Below the pieces are notes generated by a model that was not told where the DNA came from, searched no databases, and saw only the letters and a program-made list of their open reading frames with translations. DNA of 64,000 bases, taken from assembly GCA_004154925.1 (NCBI GenBank), contig QJNS01000048.1, positions 310,001 through 374,000 on the forward strand, in the 5' to 3' direction. Below are positions 9,651-23,959 of this stretch, one piece after another (position 1 is the first letter of the stretch; every line of letters begins with the position of its first letter). The stretch is from Monosporascus cannonballus. Lineage: Eukaryota; Ascomycota; Sordariomycetes; Xylariales. The translations under genes and the position numbers were made by a program.

Positions 9651-12600
9651 ATAACTAATTCGAACCAGCTCAAGTATTACCTCAGCTAGCTCAGGCCTCT
9701 TTGGCTCGTTTTCCCAATTTCTTCAAAGTTACTTAAGTACTGCTCTATAACGCTAAATATTAACCAATCAAATCCCAAATCTCCGTAACGAGCTACCGAG
9801 GTCTAAGTTATAATTACGTAAAAACGGCTTCGTTTAATATATTTACTTCTTTAAAAAAATAAAAATCCGTAAAAATTTAATAACAAAACGTTTTTTTATA
9901 CATATATATATATACCGTTATTTATATTATAGCTTATTATCAATATTATTCTGGTTTTAATTAGGATTTATTTGCTATTCCTAAACCCCAATACATATAA
10001 TAGCTGCAGCCCGAACCCGTAACGTTATTATCCACTTTTTCAAAATACGATAAATTCGAATTTTCCAAGTTTTACCGGGCTACGCCTTTAAAACAAAATA
10101 TACGTATACGTACCTTAAATTTCTGGCATTAATATAAAAAGTCTTACATAACGTTTGAAAATGGTATTCGTAATTAGGTTTTTTGCGATAATTTAAACCG
10201 AATTATTAATTCGACCATTTAGATTAACAGATTAAGTTACGAATTAAAAAAACATATATGCGAACGGTTATTCATATAGGAAAATTAATAGGAATTTTTA
10301 ATTCTTACTAATTAGGACCCCGTTATATATAAATACTATAATATATTATACGGGAAGCTTATAATTTTCGCAAAAAGGCTTAAATTTCGCCGTTCGCTAA
10401 AAAAATTATGATTTAAAGTTAACGTAACCTATATTATTTTGAAAAGAAATTAATATTTTATAAAAGTGTTAACCTTTATTTAATTTAAGCTTTTAAATCA
10501 GGTAATTATATATTTAAAAAAATAATAATCGTATAATACCAAACGGAAAACGAAACGGTTTCGTTATAATAAGAATTCGGATATTTTTATATATTTTGTT
10601 TTTATAATCTTCAGTATTATAATGAAGGGAATTTTTAAAATTAACAGCAAATATTTGCCTTATTTATTAAATAGGCTTTTATTATTTTCGGGTTTATTAA
10701 GAAATAATGTTAATATTTTAAAAAACATAAGTATTTGCAAAAGTTATTATACGTTAAATAAAAATATAATTCGGTTAATAAAAAAAATTAAAATAACCGT
10801 ATTAATTCCTGTATATTAACATAATTGTAATTAAAATAAATTACTTCGTATAATTAAATATAATAAAATAATATTATATTTTAATATAATAATTTTAATA
10901 TTTAAAATTATATTTTAGTATAATGTTTTATTACGGCACCGTTATGCAGAATATTATTACTGCCTTTATCCGTTATTATAGCTGCATCCTTAAAAAGAAG
11001 ATAAAGTAATCCATACTCTGGCCTAATTAATATGACAAAATAAAATGGTTTTATAAAACAGTATAATAATATTTAATATTACTTAATAGTTTCTATTAAT
11101 TCGTAATTAATACTATCTGCATTTTATTTCCAATTTTTATTAATACGTTTTATAAACGTAATAAGTAAAAGTTTTCCGGTTTTCATGAATTTAAATATAT
11201 ACCGTATAATAAACGTTATTTAATTTTGTTAAATGCAATTAACGAAAAGAACGGCATTATTGATAATATTTATAGCGTTTATGGCAAGTCTTTCTAAAGA
11301 ATATATAAATTTAACAAAAAGCTTTTATCGGTTTTCGGAACGTTTTTATTTTATTAATAAAACTCAAAAATTATTAATTATATTCGGAAAATATAAGCCA
11401 ATTAAGCCGAAATAGCCTATCCATACGATAAAAAATAATAGTTTTTTTTATTTTTACCTTATTCCATATATAAACAGATTTCTTGCGTATAATTATACGT
11501 ACTTATTAGCTCAATAATATAACCCGGACCTATTAAATATAAATAACTTTAAAAACGAATCGTTAATTTTTAAATAAAATAACATAATTATATTAAAAGT
11601 CGCCAAAATTCCACCTTTTTAAGCCTTTTATCTTTTATATATATAATATTTGCATATTTAGGTTATTTTTGAAAAAATTACGTATTCGATATAAATTACT
11701 TATAATAAAAATATTTAATATATATGGAGCTTTCCGGAATACTTCGATCGAAAGTTTTTTTAGAAAATTAAATTTACCAAGCCCATGAAATATATATTTT
11801 TTAGTTTAACCGTTACCGAATTTGAATTTATCGCGCATCATATTATTTTTAAATATTTTAATTATGCCAGATAAATAAAAGAAATATCGCGAGATCCTAA
11901 AAAAAATATATTAATAAATATGGATTTTTTTTAATAAAAATCTTTTGTTATTATTTATTAATAATACGTTATTTAATAATATAAATAACTTAACGGATAA
12001 TTCGTAAGTGTCTTATCTTTTAAATTTAGAATATGGCTTATTTATATTATTTATTAAGCCATATAATCCTACTTAAAACGTACCTAATAAAACCCTTTTA
12101 TCGAATAACTATAAGGCCGAAAATATTTTTAATGCGGCCAATATTCCATAAGGTAATAACTTTTTTGTTCTTATTAAAACAATAATTAATTATCGATGAA
12201 TATTATTTTTATTAATACAAAATTTTAAAGTTATTATCGTTTCTTTAAAAAAACCCAGATTTAATTATATTGTTCGCATATTATATAATATAGTAATATT
12301 AATTATATTACGAAGCTAATACCGATATTTTAATTTTTTTATGGGGCTGGTTAATTTAATTACGGTAAAAAAAATATTTTATTTCGATTAAATATTACGT
12401 TTTTTAATATTAAATTAAATTCTTATTAATTCACTCCTTATATTAAATTTGGTTCGGACAAAATAAAAGGAAAAAACATAAAAAATATTTGATCGAACAG
12501 GCGAATGTTATAATCTGTAACTTATTGGCGAATTTCGCCGGTCGAAAAACAATATATATAACGTTAATATTGTTTTTTTCCGAAATTCGTTTTTAGTAAA

Positions 12601-13584
12601 GTACCATATATCCTTATAACGCAAATTTTATACCCGTTATATTTTTTTCGCAAAATAAATATTACGTTATGTGGGATTTTCGTAGCGAAAATTTTCGAAT
12701 ATACCTGGTTTTTATTTTCGAATTTCTGATTTATCAAAAGATATTTATCTAGGATTCAAAAGGATATCTAACAATCTGAAAATATTTCGGTTACGAGCCG
12801 TAAAATTATAAAATTAAGCTTATCAATTTTAATAATATCGTACTTATTATTAACGATATAAATAAGCTTAATTAACTAAATATAGCAAAGGACGAAAATT
12901 AATTTGTAAATAGTTTTAACGTAATTACCCGAAAAAACTTTAATATTAAATTCGTAAAAAATAATTTAGCTAAGAACGACCGTAATATTTCGTAAACAGA
13001 AGAAAATTATAATTGTATAATACAAATTGCCGATATTTTAATTAATAATTTTAATTAAGTCGGTTTATTATCGTTATCGTTACTATCGGATAAGTAAAAT
13101 AAAGATATATGGGACGAAAATAAATCGTGAATATAATTTCTAATTTTTTTTAATTATTTTATAACATAATTTTATTAGTTGCATAATCTTAATTAATTAA
13201 TTTCGAAATCATTTTATATATTCCCGTACTTATCGGATTATTATATTAATACAATTTATTCGCTTTTAATAACCATCCGTCAATAAAAAGATAATATGTT
13301 ATAATATGGTACGTAATATAATTATTAAGAAATTAATATAAATAATTAAATTTATAATTTACGTAATTTTAATTAATTATACATTTTTTAAACGTTCTGT
13401 TTTGCGTAAGGTCGAATAAAAATAACGTATTGCCTATAACTAAATATAACGTATAATTTGAACTTAACATTTACATCCTATTTATAATTAATTTATTAAT
13501 TAACGTTCTTAAACATTTTCTGAGATTTTTTCTTTTTATTCTGCCTTTTCTCGCGGGTTATTATAACTTATATATTAATAATTC
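9651..13584. other. AT-rich stretch, not assigned
   Basis: Heavily AT-rich sequence with RIP-like texture and no LTR, no clear RT or integrase motif and no ORF longer than about 65 codons. A short less mutated patch lies at about 9660-9830. A plus-strand frame near 12190 reads L-I-I-D-E, like a Walker B helicase motif, but I could not find supporting motifs. The plus-strand ORF at 11233-11415 (60 codons) has no similarity that I recognise. It may be a decayed transposon of another class. Confidence 0.4.
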
Positions 13585-16500
13585 TTGTTACGTTTTCGTA
13601 CTAGTGATTTCAACAATTAAATCTATTTTTTTATAACTGATTTTCTAGATATTTTTAAAAATACATAATTCATTTCTGTTAAAAGTATAAATAAGGTAAA
13701 ACTTTGACGAAAATCCTTTTTTAAAAACTATGTTATAATCCTATTCGCTGTATTCTTATAATTTCGTATTAATTTCCTTTATAAAAAGCTTCTTATATTT
13801 ATAATATTATAAAATTATATTAGTTACATTTTCTAATCTTTAAAGCGGCTGCTATTTTAAATTATTATTTAGTTGTTTTAGTTTTGCTTTGATAATAATA
13901 ACAATACGTTATATTCTTCTATTATATTCATTTTCTTTATATTTTATCCCTTTAGGTAATAAGGCTTTTGTCGTATCCTTATGCCTACATTCGTCGTCAT
14001 TATCGATTAAGTATTAAGATCTCAATTTTTTTTTGTTTGTTAATAGGGTATAAGATAAACTTTACTAAACAGTCCCTTTATTATTAAAAAGTCTGTACTG
14101 GCACATCTATGGTAATTCTAAAATCATATCGTAATTCTCCAATAAAACGCTATCGAAATCGACTATTTGGTATCGTCTTTAAATAAAAATCTCGAAATAA
14201 TTAATGTTGCATAAAAATTTCCCGTTACCGGAAGCGAATTTTTAACCTTCGACATTCGTCGTTATGTAAAGTTTTAACTTATATTTTCATAATAATTTAA
14301 ACTTATTAACTATATTTGGTGTAATATAATTTCCGCCTAAAGCTTCGTAATCCATTATTACGGTATATTAATACGTTCCGATTCGTATATCCAATGTAAT
14401 AAAATTATGAACGGTTTTAATCGTTGCGTTTAAAATCTTTTTTGGGAATTTCTTTTAATTTTTCTGAGTTTCGTTATTTTGCCACTCCTTTATAAGTAAC
14501 CTTTTTCTTTTAACTTTTATTCGAATTTGTCGAACTTTATTTATATTTTTACGTTTAACGCGTTAAGTTACTATATTTTTTGTTATTGCCGGCGTATCTT
14601 TCCTTCGAATTATATCAGTTACTCGTAATTCTGCGGTAATTCTTTTTCTTATCGAATAAATTGTTTTGTTATATTTCCGATTATATCTTATTATGCGTTA
14701 TTCTAATTATTGTTCCAGAAATCTTTTAAAAATTAATATATTTTTTCTTTAATAACCTTTTTTTCGTAAAAATTTATAATAATTGTTAATTGAAAATAAA
14801 AATTTGTAATAACTTTTTAATAATGTCGTTTTATTATATATTGGATTAAGTCTTTCCGTTTAACACTCGTATTATCTATAATAACAAAAGGAGAATTTTT
14901 AAAGGTATTATTTTTCCGGATTAACCTTTTGCTTTTGCTAATTAGTAAATATTTTTAGGGCTATAGTTCGAAAATATCGATTTTAATTTTTACCTTTTTT
15001 GTTATTTTCGATACGGTTTGGAAAGTCGAATTTTTCATAATATATGCGGGTAATCCGTCCGTAGATATACTCTGTTTATTTTAAGTAATCGGTATATTTT
15101 CGTCGTCGACAATATATAATATATATCCTGCCGTATCGGTCAAGGTTCTGGAACAAATCTTTTTTTATCCAGTTTGAGTATTTGCGTAGTTATCTTTATA
15201 ATGCTTTTTGTTATACTTATAATACTTATTAAGCCAGTTTTCTAGCTTTTCGTATTTCTTATTGGACTTTTTGTTATAAAGGACCTGGTATGTACTTAAG
15301 TTAAATTATATTGATGAATTTGCCTTTGTTTTTCTGAGTTTCTCTGCTTTATCCCTTAGGTATAGGTTTCTAGTTATTTTAACGGGGTTTCTCAGATGCC
15401 TTATACAATGGTATCTTATGCCTTATTTTGTCATAATTATAACATTTAATTTGGCTTTAGCTCTTCCTGTAAGTGGCTTTTAGTTTCATAAACCTTAGTT
15501 CTGTATCGTAAGAAATATTATTACGTCGAAGAATGTAAATATTTACCGTATATCGGGATTTGTTATCATTTTTTCTTTTCGTACCTTTAGTACGTTACAC
15601 ATATTATTAATTATACATCTTAATTATTTTAATGATATAATCCCATAAATGTTTAGGTTAATTAAATTTAAAACACTTTTTATATTTTTAAGCCGTCGAA
15701 AAACTTAGTTATTAATACTTTTTATCCTTAATTTAGCTCAACGGCTAATTACATTAACGTACTGCCGTAATTGGATATTAGTCTGTTCTGTCGTAATTAT
15801 TGCATTTATATTTCGGTTTATTTTTCATTTATTGTTTCGAAAATTTTCGTTAATATTTGTTTAAATTATTCGTAATAGTTATAAATTCGTACCATTTCCG
15901 GGTTTTGTTTTTTAATTAATAAAATAATGTATTTCTTTATAGCGGATTCGAATTAAATAACTGTATTTCCGGTAAGCCGTCCAATTACGAATTCGATTTG
16001 TATAATAAGCGTAATAAATCGAATAGGAAAATACACGAAATATGCCTCGTATTAAATTAAAAATAATTATAGCTCAATCGAGATTCCGTCAAAAGGTTTT
16101 GGCTGAGGAAATTTCAGAACTTTTTCCGGTTTCTTGGTAAAATCTAGCTAAATAACCTAGTTTGTTCGAGAAAACCTCTTAATCTCGGGAATTTTTCTTT
16201 TTTTCTTAAGCTTTTTATGGACGGTTTAAAGGGACATCGTAACATTATTATTGTTTTTTTAAGCTGAAAAACAGGTTTATTTATAGCATCCAGGCGTTGG
16301 AGAATTTCTTTGGAAATAAGGCAAGGTTTTTCCTTTTCCGATTTTATTCCAGTGTCCGGGTTATCAAGGACCTGATAAAGAGGCTATTCGGGCTATTTGC
16401 TGGTAAATATAATGTCGGCGATATTGCTCAAAATTTAACGGTATTATTAAATAAAAGCTTATAACGTATAACGGCTAAGCGGATTAACTAATTATTAAAC

Positions 16501-16812
16501 TTTAGTTGTACGGGTATATATTAGTAGAAACATTATAAGACTTTATAATAATAAAATAACTTAATTACATTTTAATAGCAAAATAGAGAAATTAGATTGT
16601 GAACAATTCGTATTAATAAGTGTTATAAGTTAAAGCTATTTAAACAATGGAAATAATAAGCGTATATATCTTAATTCTGTTATTGTTAGTTATTTTTGCT
16701 TAATTATATTTAGCGAATTCTTGCTGAGCAATTGCTTAGCGCTGATCATTCGTGTTCAGCAAATCTTTACTGAGCACCCGTTAAGTTACCTAGGGGATGG
16801 TCCGTGTTATTC
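13585..16812 (-). mobile_element. Truncated chromovirus 'F' (RT to 5' LTR part)
   Basis: Minus-strand element. From about 13585 it matches the RT-upstream region of A2 (from about 30000) and C (from about 48200). It passes through protease and gag and reaches its 5' LTR at 16467. RNase H, integrase, chromodomain and 3' LTR are absent, so the left half is deleted or displaced. The LTR is interrupted by element E and finishes at 24213, followed by aaaat. No partner duplication is visible on the left because that end is lost. Confidence 0.75.
16467..16812 (-). repeat. 5' LTR of F, left portion
   Basis: Begins tataacggctaagcgg, the reversed end of the LTR seen in C, D and A2. With its right portion at 24171-24213 it totals 389 bp, close to D (371 bp). 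Its U3 shares the segment around gctgatcattcgtgttcagc with D (gttaatcgttcgtatttagt), so F and D belong to the same family. Confidence 0.8.
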
Positions 16813-17018
16813 TGTAAGATAATGGACAGCTGTGAGCTGGGTGAGGTGATCTTCGACCAGTTGTAAAGCAGATTCCAAGAAGTAAGTGTATTAGGTTATT
16901 TCCATCTGGCGTTTCCCATTAGCTGCCAGATGGTGGATTTATACTAGTAAGTAAGTTAATGGCTGATCGGTGGTTAATCGGTTATTAGCCGTATCTTTAT
17001 AAGGGCTATATTTTTATA
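16813..17018 (-). repeat. 3' LTR of E (left)
   Basis: 206 bp. It starts tgtaagataatggacag and ends ctatatttttata (from ctgtattctcaca). It keeps blocks such as ctggcgtttcccattagctg that recur in the right LTR. Confidence 0.92.
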
Positions 17019-19465
17019 ATTATTTCTTTTTTTAAATTATTAATTTTTAATAATATTATTATTAATTTGATATAACGCGTTTTGCAAATCTGGTTACGTA
17101 TATTTGCCGATAATTTACTGTTATATTATGTTATAAATGGTTACCGTAATAATTAATACGTATTATATTACGTATTTAATTATGTTTTGCCCAATATTTT
17201 ATTATAATCTGTTTTTAATACCACCTTATTTATTTTTTCTTTTTTTTGGTTATATTTCCATTTTTCTTTACGTACGTATTCCTTTCGGTTTTCCCTTTTT
17301 CTTTATTTTTATTCTGTTTTTTCCGTTTGTTTTACGTATTATTTCCGTTCGGTATATTTTTTTTTCGTAAGAAATTTCAAAAGAAGTAATATTTTAATAT
17401 TAAGGAAAATTAGGATTTCCTTTAACGTTATCCCCTTAACGCCGATAGTAAAATAGATATTAGTTATATTACGGGCGGTAATAAACCGTATTGTATTTAT
17501 ATAATATAAAGTTATTTCGATTATTATACGGTTTACGTTTAAGTTCCGAATATTTTAAATTACGTTATAACCAGTTAATATTATAAAATCTTTTACGTGG
17601 TAAATAATTATTTTTAATATTATTAATATCGTTATTTAATTTCCGTTTAAATTCTAATTATTTTTAAAGGTACCGTTTAAATAGTTTTTTAGTTTGGTAC
17701 CGACAATTAGGAGTTAATCGGCGAATTTGAAAAAGTTCGTATTACCAGTATTTAATACGAACGTTCCGACGTGGTTACGGTCGGTCGTCGACTTAATGTT
17801 TTTCGTAAGGTTAAGTTCGCCCTTAACGCAATTAGTACTAAAAAATATTATTTTCTTAATATAATTAAAATCGATTTTTAATTATCTGTTATGGTTACGG
17901 AAATTTAGTTTTAATGCCGTTTTATAGGTTTACAAATTTAAATCCTTTTTATAAATATTATGATCTTTTTTTTATTATTCCGTAATTAATTTCCGATTAA
18001 ACATAATTTTAAGGTATTTTTATAAATAAGGCGATTTTTAAATGCCGTTATGCCGTTACGTTTTTTGTTTATAACAAATTTCCGCCCGTTTTTCGACGTT
18101 TTAATAAAATTTTGATATTTATTAAAAATTATAATTAGGAAACGGCTTTACTTAGCAAAATTATTATTAAATTTAAATACGTTAAGTGCTTTAAGAACGG
18201 CGCCTGATTTCTAATTAATGACAAATTATATTCCGGTTATTTAGGTTTTACTTTTTATAAGGAATAAAATATTTTTAAATGTTTTCTGAATTTTATATTT
18301 AAAAAATTTAATAAATATATCTGTTTTTTGCTGTCGTATATTTTCCGATTACTTTTTGATATTTTTATATTAATTTTCTTAATATGCTTTTTAAGGGTTA
18401 ATTAATATACGATTTAATAATTAAACGTTATATTTTATTTTCGAAATGAAAGTTTAATTTTTTTATATTATTTATAAATTTCCGGTCGATAACATAATAA
18501 GATAATTATTCGCTAAAAGTTTAAAAATAATTATATAACTAAATAATATTTTAATATTAACAGTTTAATTTTATTTAAAATTTTCTTTTGTAATTTTTAT
18601 AATTATTAGGCAATTAATTTCCGATTAAATTATTATTATTTTATAATTTTAAATCGTTTTATTTTTTATATACGTATTTAATTTTTTTTCGTAACGTTAT
18701 AATATTTTAAACGTATATTTAAAATATTTACGAGGTTTTTACGTTTTATATTTAACGGGCTAACTTTTTTATTTAATTAGATATTTACGTTACTTTTGGT
18801 TAGTTCGGTAGCGGACGATATCCTTTATTATTTATTTTTTTTATTTTTTTATTAAGTCCGGTAACGTTATTTAAACGTTATCCGATTTCCGGTTATATTA
18901 CGGTTTTAATAAAGATATTGGAAATATATTATATATTTATTAATATTTAGGGAAAAAAATTACTTTATACGTTTAAAAACTTATTTACTTTTTAATCGTA
19001 ATCCGGATATAAATAAATATAGATCTTTTAATTAATAAATTTATTTATTATTTTGATTAAAACATTATTGGCGTATGGCGTTAATTATAATATTTTTTCT
19101 GGGTTAGTATTATTTTTTTCTAACATTCGTATATTATTTAATAAATAACCGTTATTTTTTAAGGCGTTTTTTAATTCCTTATATTTATCCTTTAAATTTT
19201 TACAAAAAGTGTTTTTTTATCTTTAAATAATACTTATATAAGGTTTTAAACGGAAAACGGCCGGTAAACGTATTCCGTATATTATTATATACGAATTCCG
19301 GGTTTCGTAATAATTTTATTTAATTACTTCAATATTTATTAATATAATTACAGAAATAATAATTTAAAATTTAATAAATACGTTCCGTTTGTTTATCGGT
19401 TTACAAATAATAAACGGTCGATATTTATTTTTTATTTTTCGTTTTTTATAAAGTTCTGTTTAAAA

Positions 19466-19678
19466 TTAATTTATTAATAATTTGTTTTTATTGTTAATAA
19501 TTCCGGTTAATATATTAAATCTGCATTTAATTTCGTTATAAAATAATCGGATTAATTTAGTTATAATTAAATTTTTAACCGTAAAAATAAATAATTTTAA
19601 TTTCGTAAAACAGTTAACGTTTACCAGAATTACGTCGTATTTTAACCCGTTTAAACTTAGGTTTTTGGGAAATTCCAT
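19466..19678 (-). pseudogene. Integrase core fragment of E
   Basis: A 70-codon open minus-strand frame reading L-S-L-N-G-L-K-Y-D-V-I-L-V-N-V-N-C-F-T-K, then F-Y-N-E-I-K-C-R-F. This is the Gypsy integrase core (G-x-x-Y-D-x-I-L-V-V-V-D-R-F-T-K … L-F-x-D-x-I) carrying D-to-N and R-to-C substitutions of RIP type, including the Asp of VDRFTK. It stays open by chance and encodes no active enzyme. Confidence 0.85.
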
Positions 19679-21099
19679 AATAAAATTTAACGAAATTTTT
19701 TTAAAAAGGTTATTTAGGTAATAATAAGGGTTATAATTATCTCCATAATTTATGGTATAACTTTATTATGTTTTTATAATTTAAATATTATTTATTATAT
19801 TTTCGGATATTATTCAATATATTTTCGCAGTAAAACATTTTAGTTATTAATTGCAGTATACGGATATATTTTATATATTTTATTTTTAAATTATTATGGT
19901 ACTAATTAATTAATTATTTCCATAAAATGCCTTATAATAAAATTATAAATCTATTTTAATAAGATAAAACCTTATTTAAATCCAGGAAATTTTGTTTTTT
20001 ATTCAGGTTTGGTATTTAATTATCTATATCAGTTTTATAATATTTAAGTTTTTAATTTGTAATTTTCGAATTTAATCGTAAAACTATCGGGAAACTTGGG
20101 GTTAAAATGTTATTTCGTTTTTAAATAATTTTTTATTAAAGGATATAAAACGTACTAGTTATAAATAATCATTTTAATATTAATTTTATTTTTCCCAAAT
20201 CTTTCGGAATTCGATCGTAATACGGTCGTAATTTACGGTTATTATTATTTAATTATTAATCGTATTATTATTACCATTCATATTTATATTATTATTTGCA
20301 AACGATAAATTCGGCAAATATATAATTTTTTATTTTTTTTCGAAAATAATTTGCGATTATATAATAAGGTTTTTCTGCTTTTTTTACACGGATAATAATT
20401 ATTTAAATTTCCGTTATTTCAAATTTATTTAAAAATTTTGTAACTAACAAATTTTGCATTATTTTTATAAAACCTTTTGCTTTTTTATAATATTTTAAAT
20501 CGTATTATATATTTATAACCGTTTTTCGTACGTTTTCCGGCATATTATTCGGAAATCCGCATTTTTTAAATAACGTAAAAATTACGTTTTAATACGCGAT
20601 TTTTTTTAATATATAATTTAAACGTTTAAATAATTTATTTATCGGATTAACGGCGTTCGGTCAATATTAAATCTTAAAATTAAATTACGTAAAAGAGTAA
20701 ATTTCTTAAATCAACCTCCTTTTAAAATTATCCGCCGGCGCTTTTATTATATTTTTTTAATATTATATAATCGATAAGTATTAAGAAACTTTGTTTTATA
20801 TTTTTAAGGTATTACCGCTAATATTTTTAATTTTTTTTAATTTTTTAATAATTCTTATTGCTTTATAATTTACCGTTTTTCGGTTAAACTTAATTTTTGC
20901 GATTAATATATAATTAAACGTTAATATTTTCCATATTTTTATAAAAATATCTTTAATATAATTTTTATTAAGGCGTTTATTTTAACGCTAATATTTTTAA
21001 CGTTATCCTAATATTAGAAAATAATCGTTAATTAAAAAGTATTTTTTAAATTTCGGAATATTTAAATTCTGTAATTGTACTTTTATTTTACCCCCTTTT

Positions 21100-21245
21100 T
21101 AAAAGCTTAATAAAAAATTCGGTAATACGCAAATAATAAGCGATAAACTTTTAATAAAAATCCGCAAATCTTAAAAATATTTAAATATTATAAATTAATT
21201 TTGGTTTTGGCCACGTTTTAATAATATCGACCTGTCGGCGGTGTA
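21100..21245 (-). pseudogene. RT-RNase H linker relic of E
   Basis: The minus-strand frame reads H-R-R-Q-V-D-I-I-K-T-W-P-K-P-K, then F-L-R-F-A-D-F-Y and I-T-E-F-F-I-K-L-L. This is the conserved Gypsy segment I-x-x-W-P-x-P-K … F-L-G-F-A-N-F-Y-R … P-L-x-x-L that joins RT to RNase H. Confidence 0.88.
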
Positions 21246-21407
21246 TCTTTAAATTATCGGTATTAATTTTAAATCTTAAAAACTTTATTCTTTTTAAACA
21301 AAATTCGTATTTAATTATTTTAGTAAATAATTAATATTACAATAACCGTTCGTAAATTAATTGGAAATATTTTATATATTTTTTTCGTTATTCGAATAAA
21401 TAATTAT

Positions 21408-21419
21408 ATTATTTAAATA
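21408..21419 (-). pseudogene. RT active site of E mutated to YLNN
   Basis: The frame Y-L-N-N-I-I-I-Y-S-N-N-E-K corresponds to Y-L-D-D-I-L-I-Y-S. Both catalytic aspartates have become Asn (GAT to AAT), the change RIP makes on the opposite strand. Confidence 0.85.
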
Positions 21420-22671
21420 TATTACGTATATATAAATAATTAATTTAATTCATATGTTATATATATAAGCTTAAAATATAATTAATATATTAATAAAACT
21501 AAATAACATAACCGTATATTCGAATTACCCGTACTACATTCGGAAAACGGTTTTTTATTAATCGCTTTATTTAATTTTAATACGGTAATAAATATCTTTA
21601 CAATTAATTTTCGAAAATACCTTAATTAATTTTATATAATATATTAATTTTAAAACTAAGGGTAAAAATATCGCTTTTTTATCGTTGTCCGATTTAACCC
21701 TTTATAATTAACGTATAGTTGGAAATTGCTATTTTTCTTAAGCATAAATAATATTAATACTTTTACGTCCATTTTCGAATAATATATCCGGCTTATTTTT
21801 AAGTTTTGTCGGATATATTTTTCGAATATTTTCCTTTAAATTTCCGAAATAAAGGAAGTTGGGCCGAATAAAGGCGTTTTCCTTCGGATAAAATTCATTA
21901 TTCATTTTGCCGTTAGTAATTAAAATATTTTTTTTATTATTTTTTGGAATACATTCGCCGGAATTCTTTAGGTATATAAAAAGGTCGATTATTTTTTATT
22001 TCTGTTATTCCCCGAATTCCGGGATATCTAATTTTTCGGCTAAGTTTATCAGATTAACAATATAAATTTGCTTTTTGGAAAATATTAGGTTTGCGATTTT
22101 TTATTTATCAACCTTTTATAATAATCCGTATAATTATTAATATGAAATTATATTTAATAAAATTCTTAATTTATTTATTTCGAATTTAAATAATAAAAAA
22201 TCAGATTTCTTTTCGATTACGGCATTTTATAAAATAAATTTATTTAAATTTTCGTTTTTTGTTATTATTTATTATATTAATAAAAATTTCGTAAAGCCTA
22301 TAATAATTAATATATATGTTATTAACGCCGATAAAACCTGGAATATTTACGAAAATTAATTAAAAGTGAAATTTTTTTATTAACTTTTTGCTTATAATAT
22401 TTATTTGTATTCCAGTATCTATATTTACTTATACCGCCATATTTCCTATATTTCTTTTAATAAATGCCCTTTTTTTAAAAGATGGCTTTATTCCTACCGT
22501 TTTAGAATTATTAGCCGAAATAAACTAAATATAGATATTTATTTTTGTTTTTTTGGGTTTATATTTAAAGATTAATCTGATTTATTATTATACATTATGA
22601 TATTTTATACGGCTTTCGGAAATCGGTTTCCGTATAGCCGGAATAACAAAATTTTCGTATTTTTTTGATTT

Positions 22672-22713
22672 ATAATTTACGTTTTTATAATTTGGCTTTT
22701 TATAATTATAATA
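22672..22713 (-). pseudogene. gag zinc knuckle relic of E
   Basis: The frame Y-Y-N-Y-K-K-P-N-Y-K-N-V-N-Y fits a classical C-x2-C-x4-H-x4-C knuckle once each TAT is read back as TGT or CAT. The spacing is exact. It lies upstream of RT in element orientation. Confidence 0.7.
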
Positions 22714-23959
22714 TTTAAATAAACCCTTATAAAAATTAAAGATATTAAATTATATATATTTATTTTAATCGGAATTTAATCCGCAATTATTTATTTTCCG
22801 AATATAAAAATGCCCATAGTTCTTATTATTTTTACGTAACGCTTTTAATTTGCTTTAAAAATTCTTTTTCCCGAAAGCGTTAAAATAAAATTATTTATAC
22901 TTATTAATATTTTTAGGGAAAAATAATCGATTTTTTTTCGCCTTTTTCTAAATATGCTAATAATATTTTATTTTATTTGCTATATTATTAATTTAATTTA
23001 ATTTAACGTTTTTTCGTAATAAAATATTTCGTAACCTTAATATTAATTCATAAAAATAATTAAAAACAAAACGTTTATTATTTTAATTATTTTCCGGCTT
23101 AAAAACGTTCGTAAATTTTATTTTATAAATTAAAAGCCTTTATTTAACGTAAAAGTTTAACAACGATTAATCGGATTATTATTATAATTCCATAAATTAT
23201 TCCCGATATTCCTTATCGAAAAAGTTAAGATTTCCATAATTTTTCTTAATCAAAATTTATAAACTTTTTATTTTTAATTTTTTTTCCTAATTTAAATAAT
23301 TAAACGTAATGCGATATAATTATTATACGTTTATAATAAAAACGTACATATAACCTATAACCCATTAAATATAAATAAAAACATTTCGCCTTAGCTTTTC
23401 GGCGTAAATTTCCGTAATAATTTTTATTTCATTTTTTTTAATTAAGGCGCGTTCGGAAAATTTCGGATAATTATAATGCGATATTTATTTATTACCTTTA
23501 AACTTTTATAACGATATCGTAATTAACTTATAAATTTTGCTTTTTTAATTTATATTATTATTTATTATTTAATTAATTATCGGAATAATTCCGAATATTA
23601 TTTATTTTGTTAATAAATAATTTTTAAAATCTGGTTATTATTAAAAGGTTTAATTTTTTTTGTTTTAAATTCCGGGACGCGTTCGTTATATTACGCCTGT
23701 TTTTCGATTATTTAGTTAACGGTTATCGGAATACGTTCTTATTATATGTGTAAAAGGATTTAGGATTCCGGGAACTATGGTTTTTTGCCCGTTAGGGCTC
23801 CGTTATAAGCTTTTTCGTCTATTCCCGTATTATGATTAATTATTCGTTAATTAGGTTTTGATTGGCGGTCTTTTCGACTAGTAATTTCGGTTCGTTTTAT
23901 AGTCGGCGAGCTTTGTTTTTGGTAATTATTACGTTATTTTTTATAATAAATGGAAAAAT

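Noticed and set aside
11233..11415. 60-codon plus-strand ORF starting M-Q-L-T-K-R-T-A-L-L as a gene
   Set aside because: No known motif, AT-driven composition, and surrounding DNA closed in every frame. An open frame of this length is expected by chance in 64 kb.
12190..12210. L-I-I-D-E motif as evidence for a Pif1/Helitron helicase
   Set aside because: No Walker A, no downstream helicase motifs and no Helitron ends could be found, so a five-residue match is not enough.
17137..17370. 77-codon plus-strand hydrophobic ORF in E
   Set aside because: It is antisense to E coding DNA, Phe/Ile-rich because of AT bias, and has no counterpart elsewhere.
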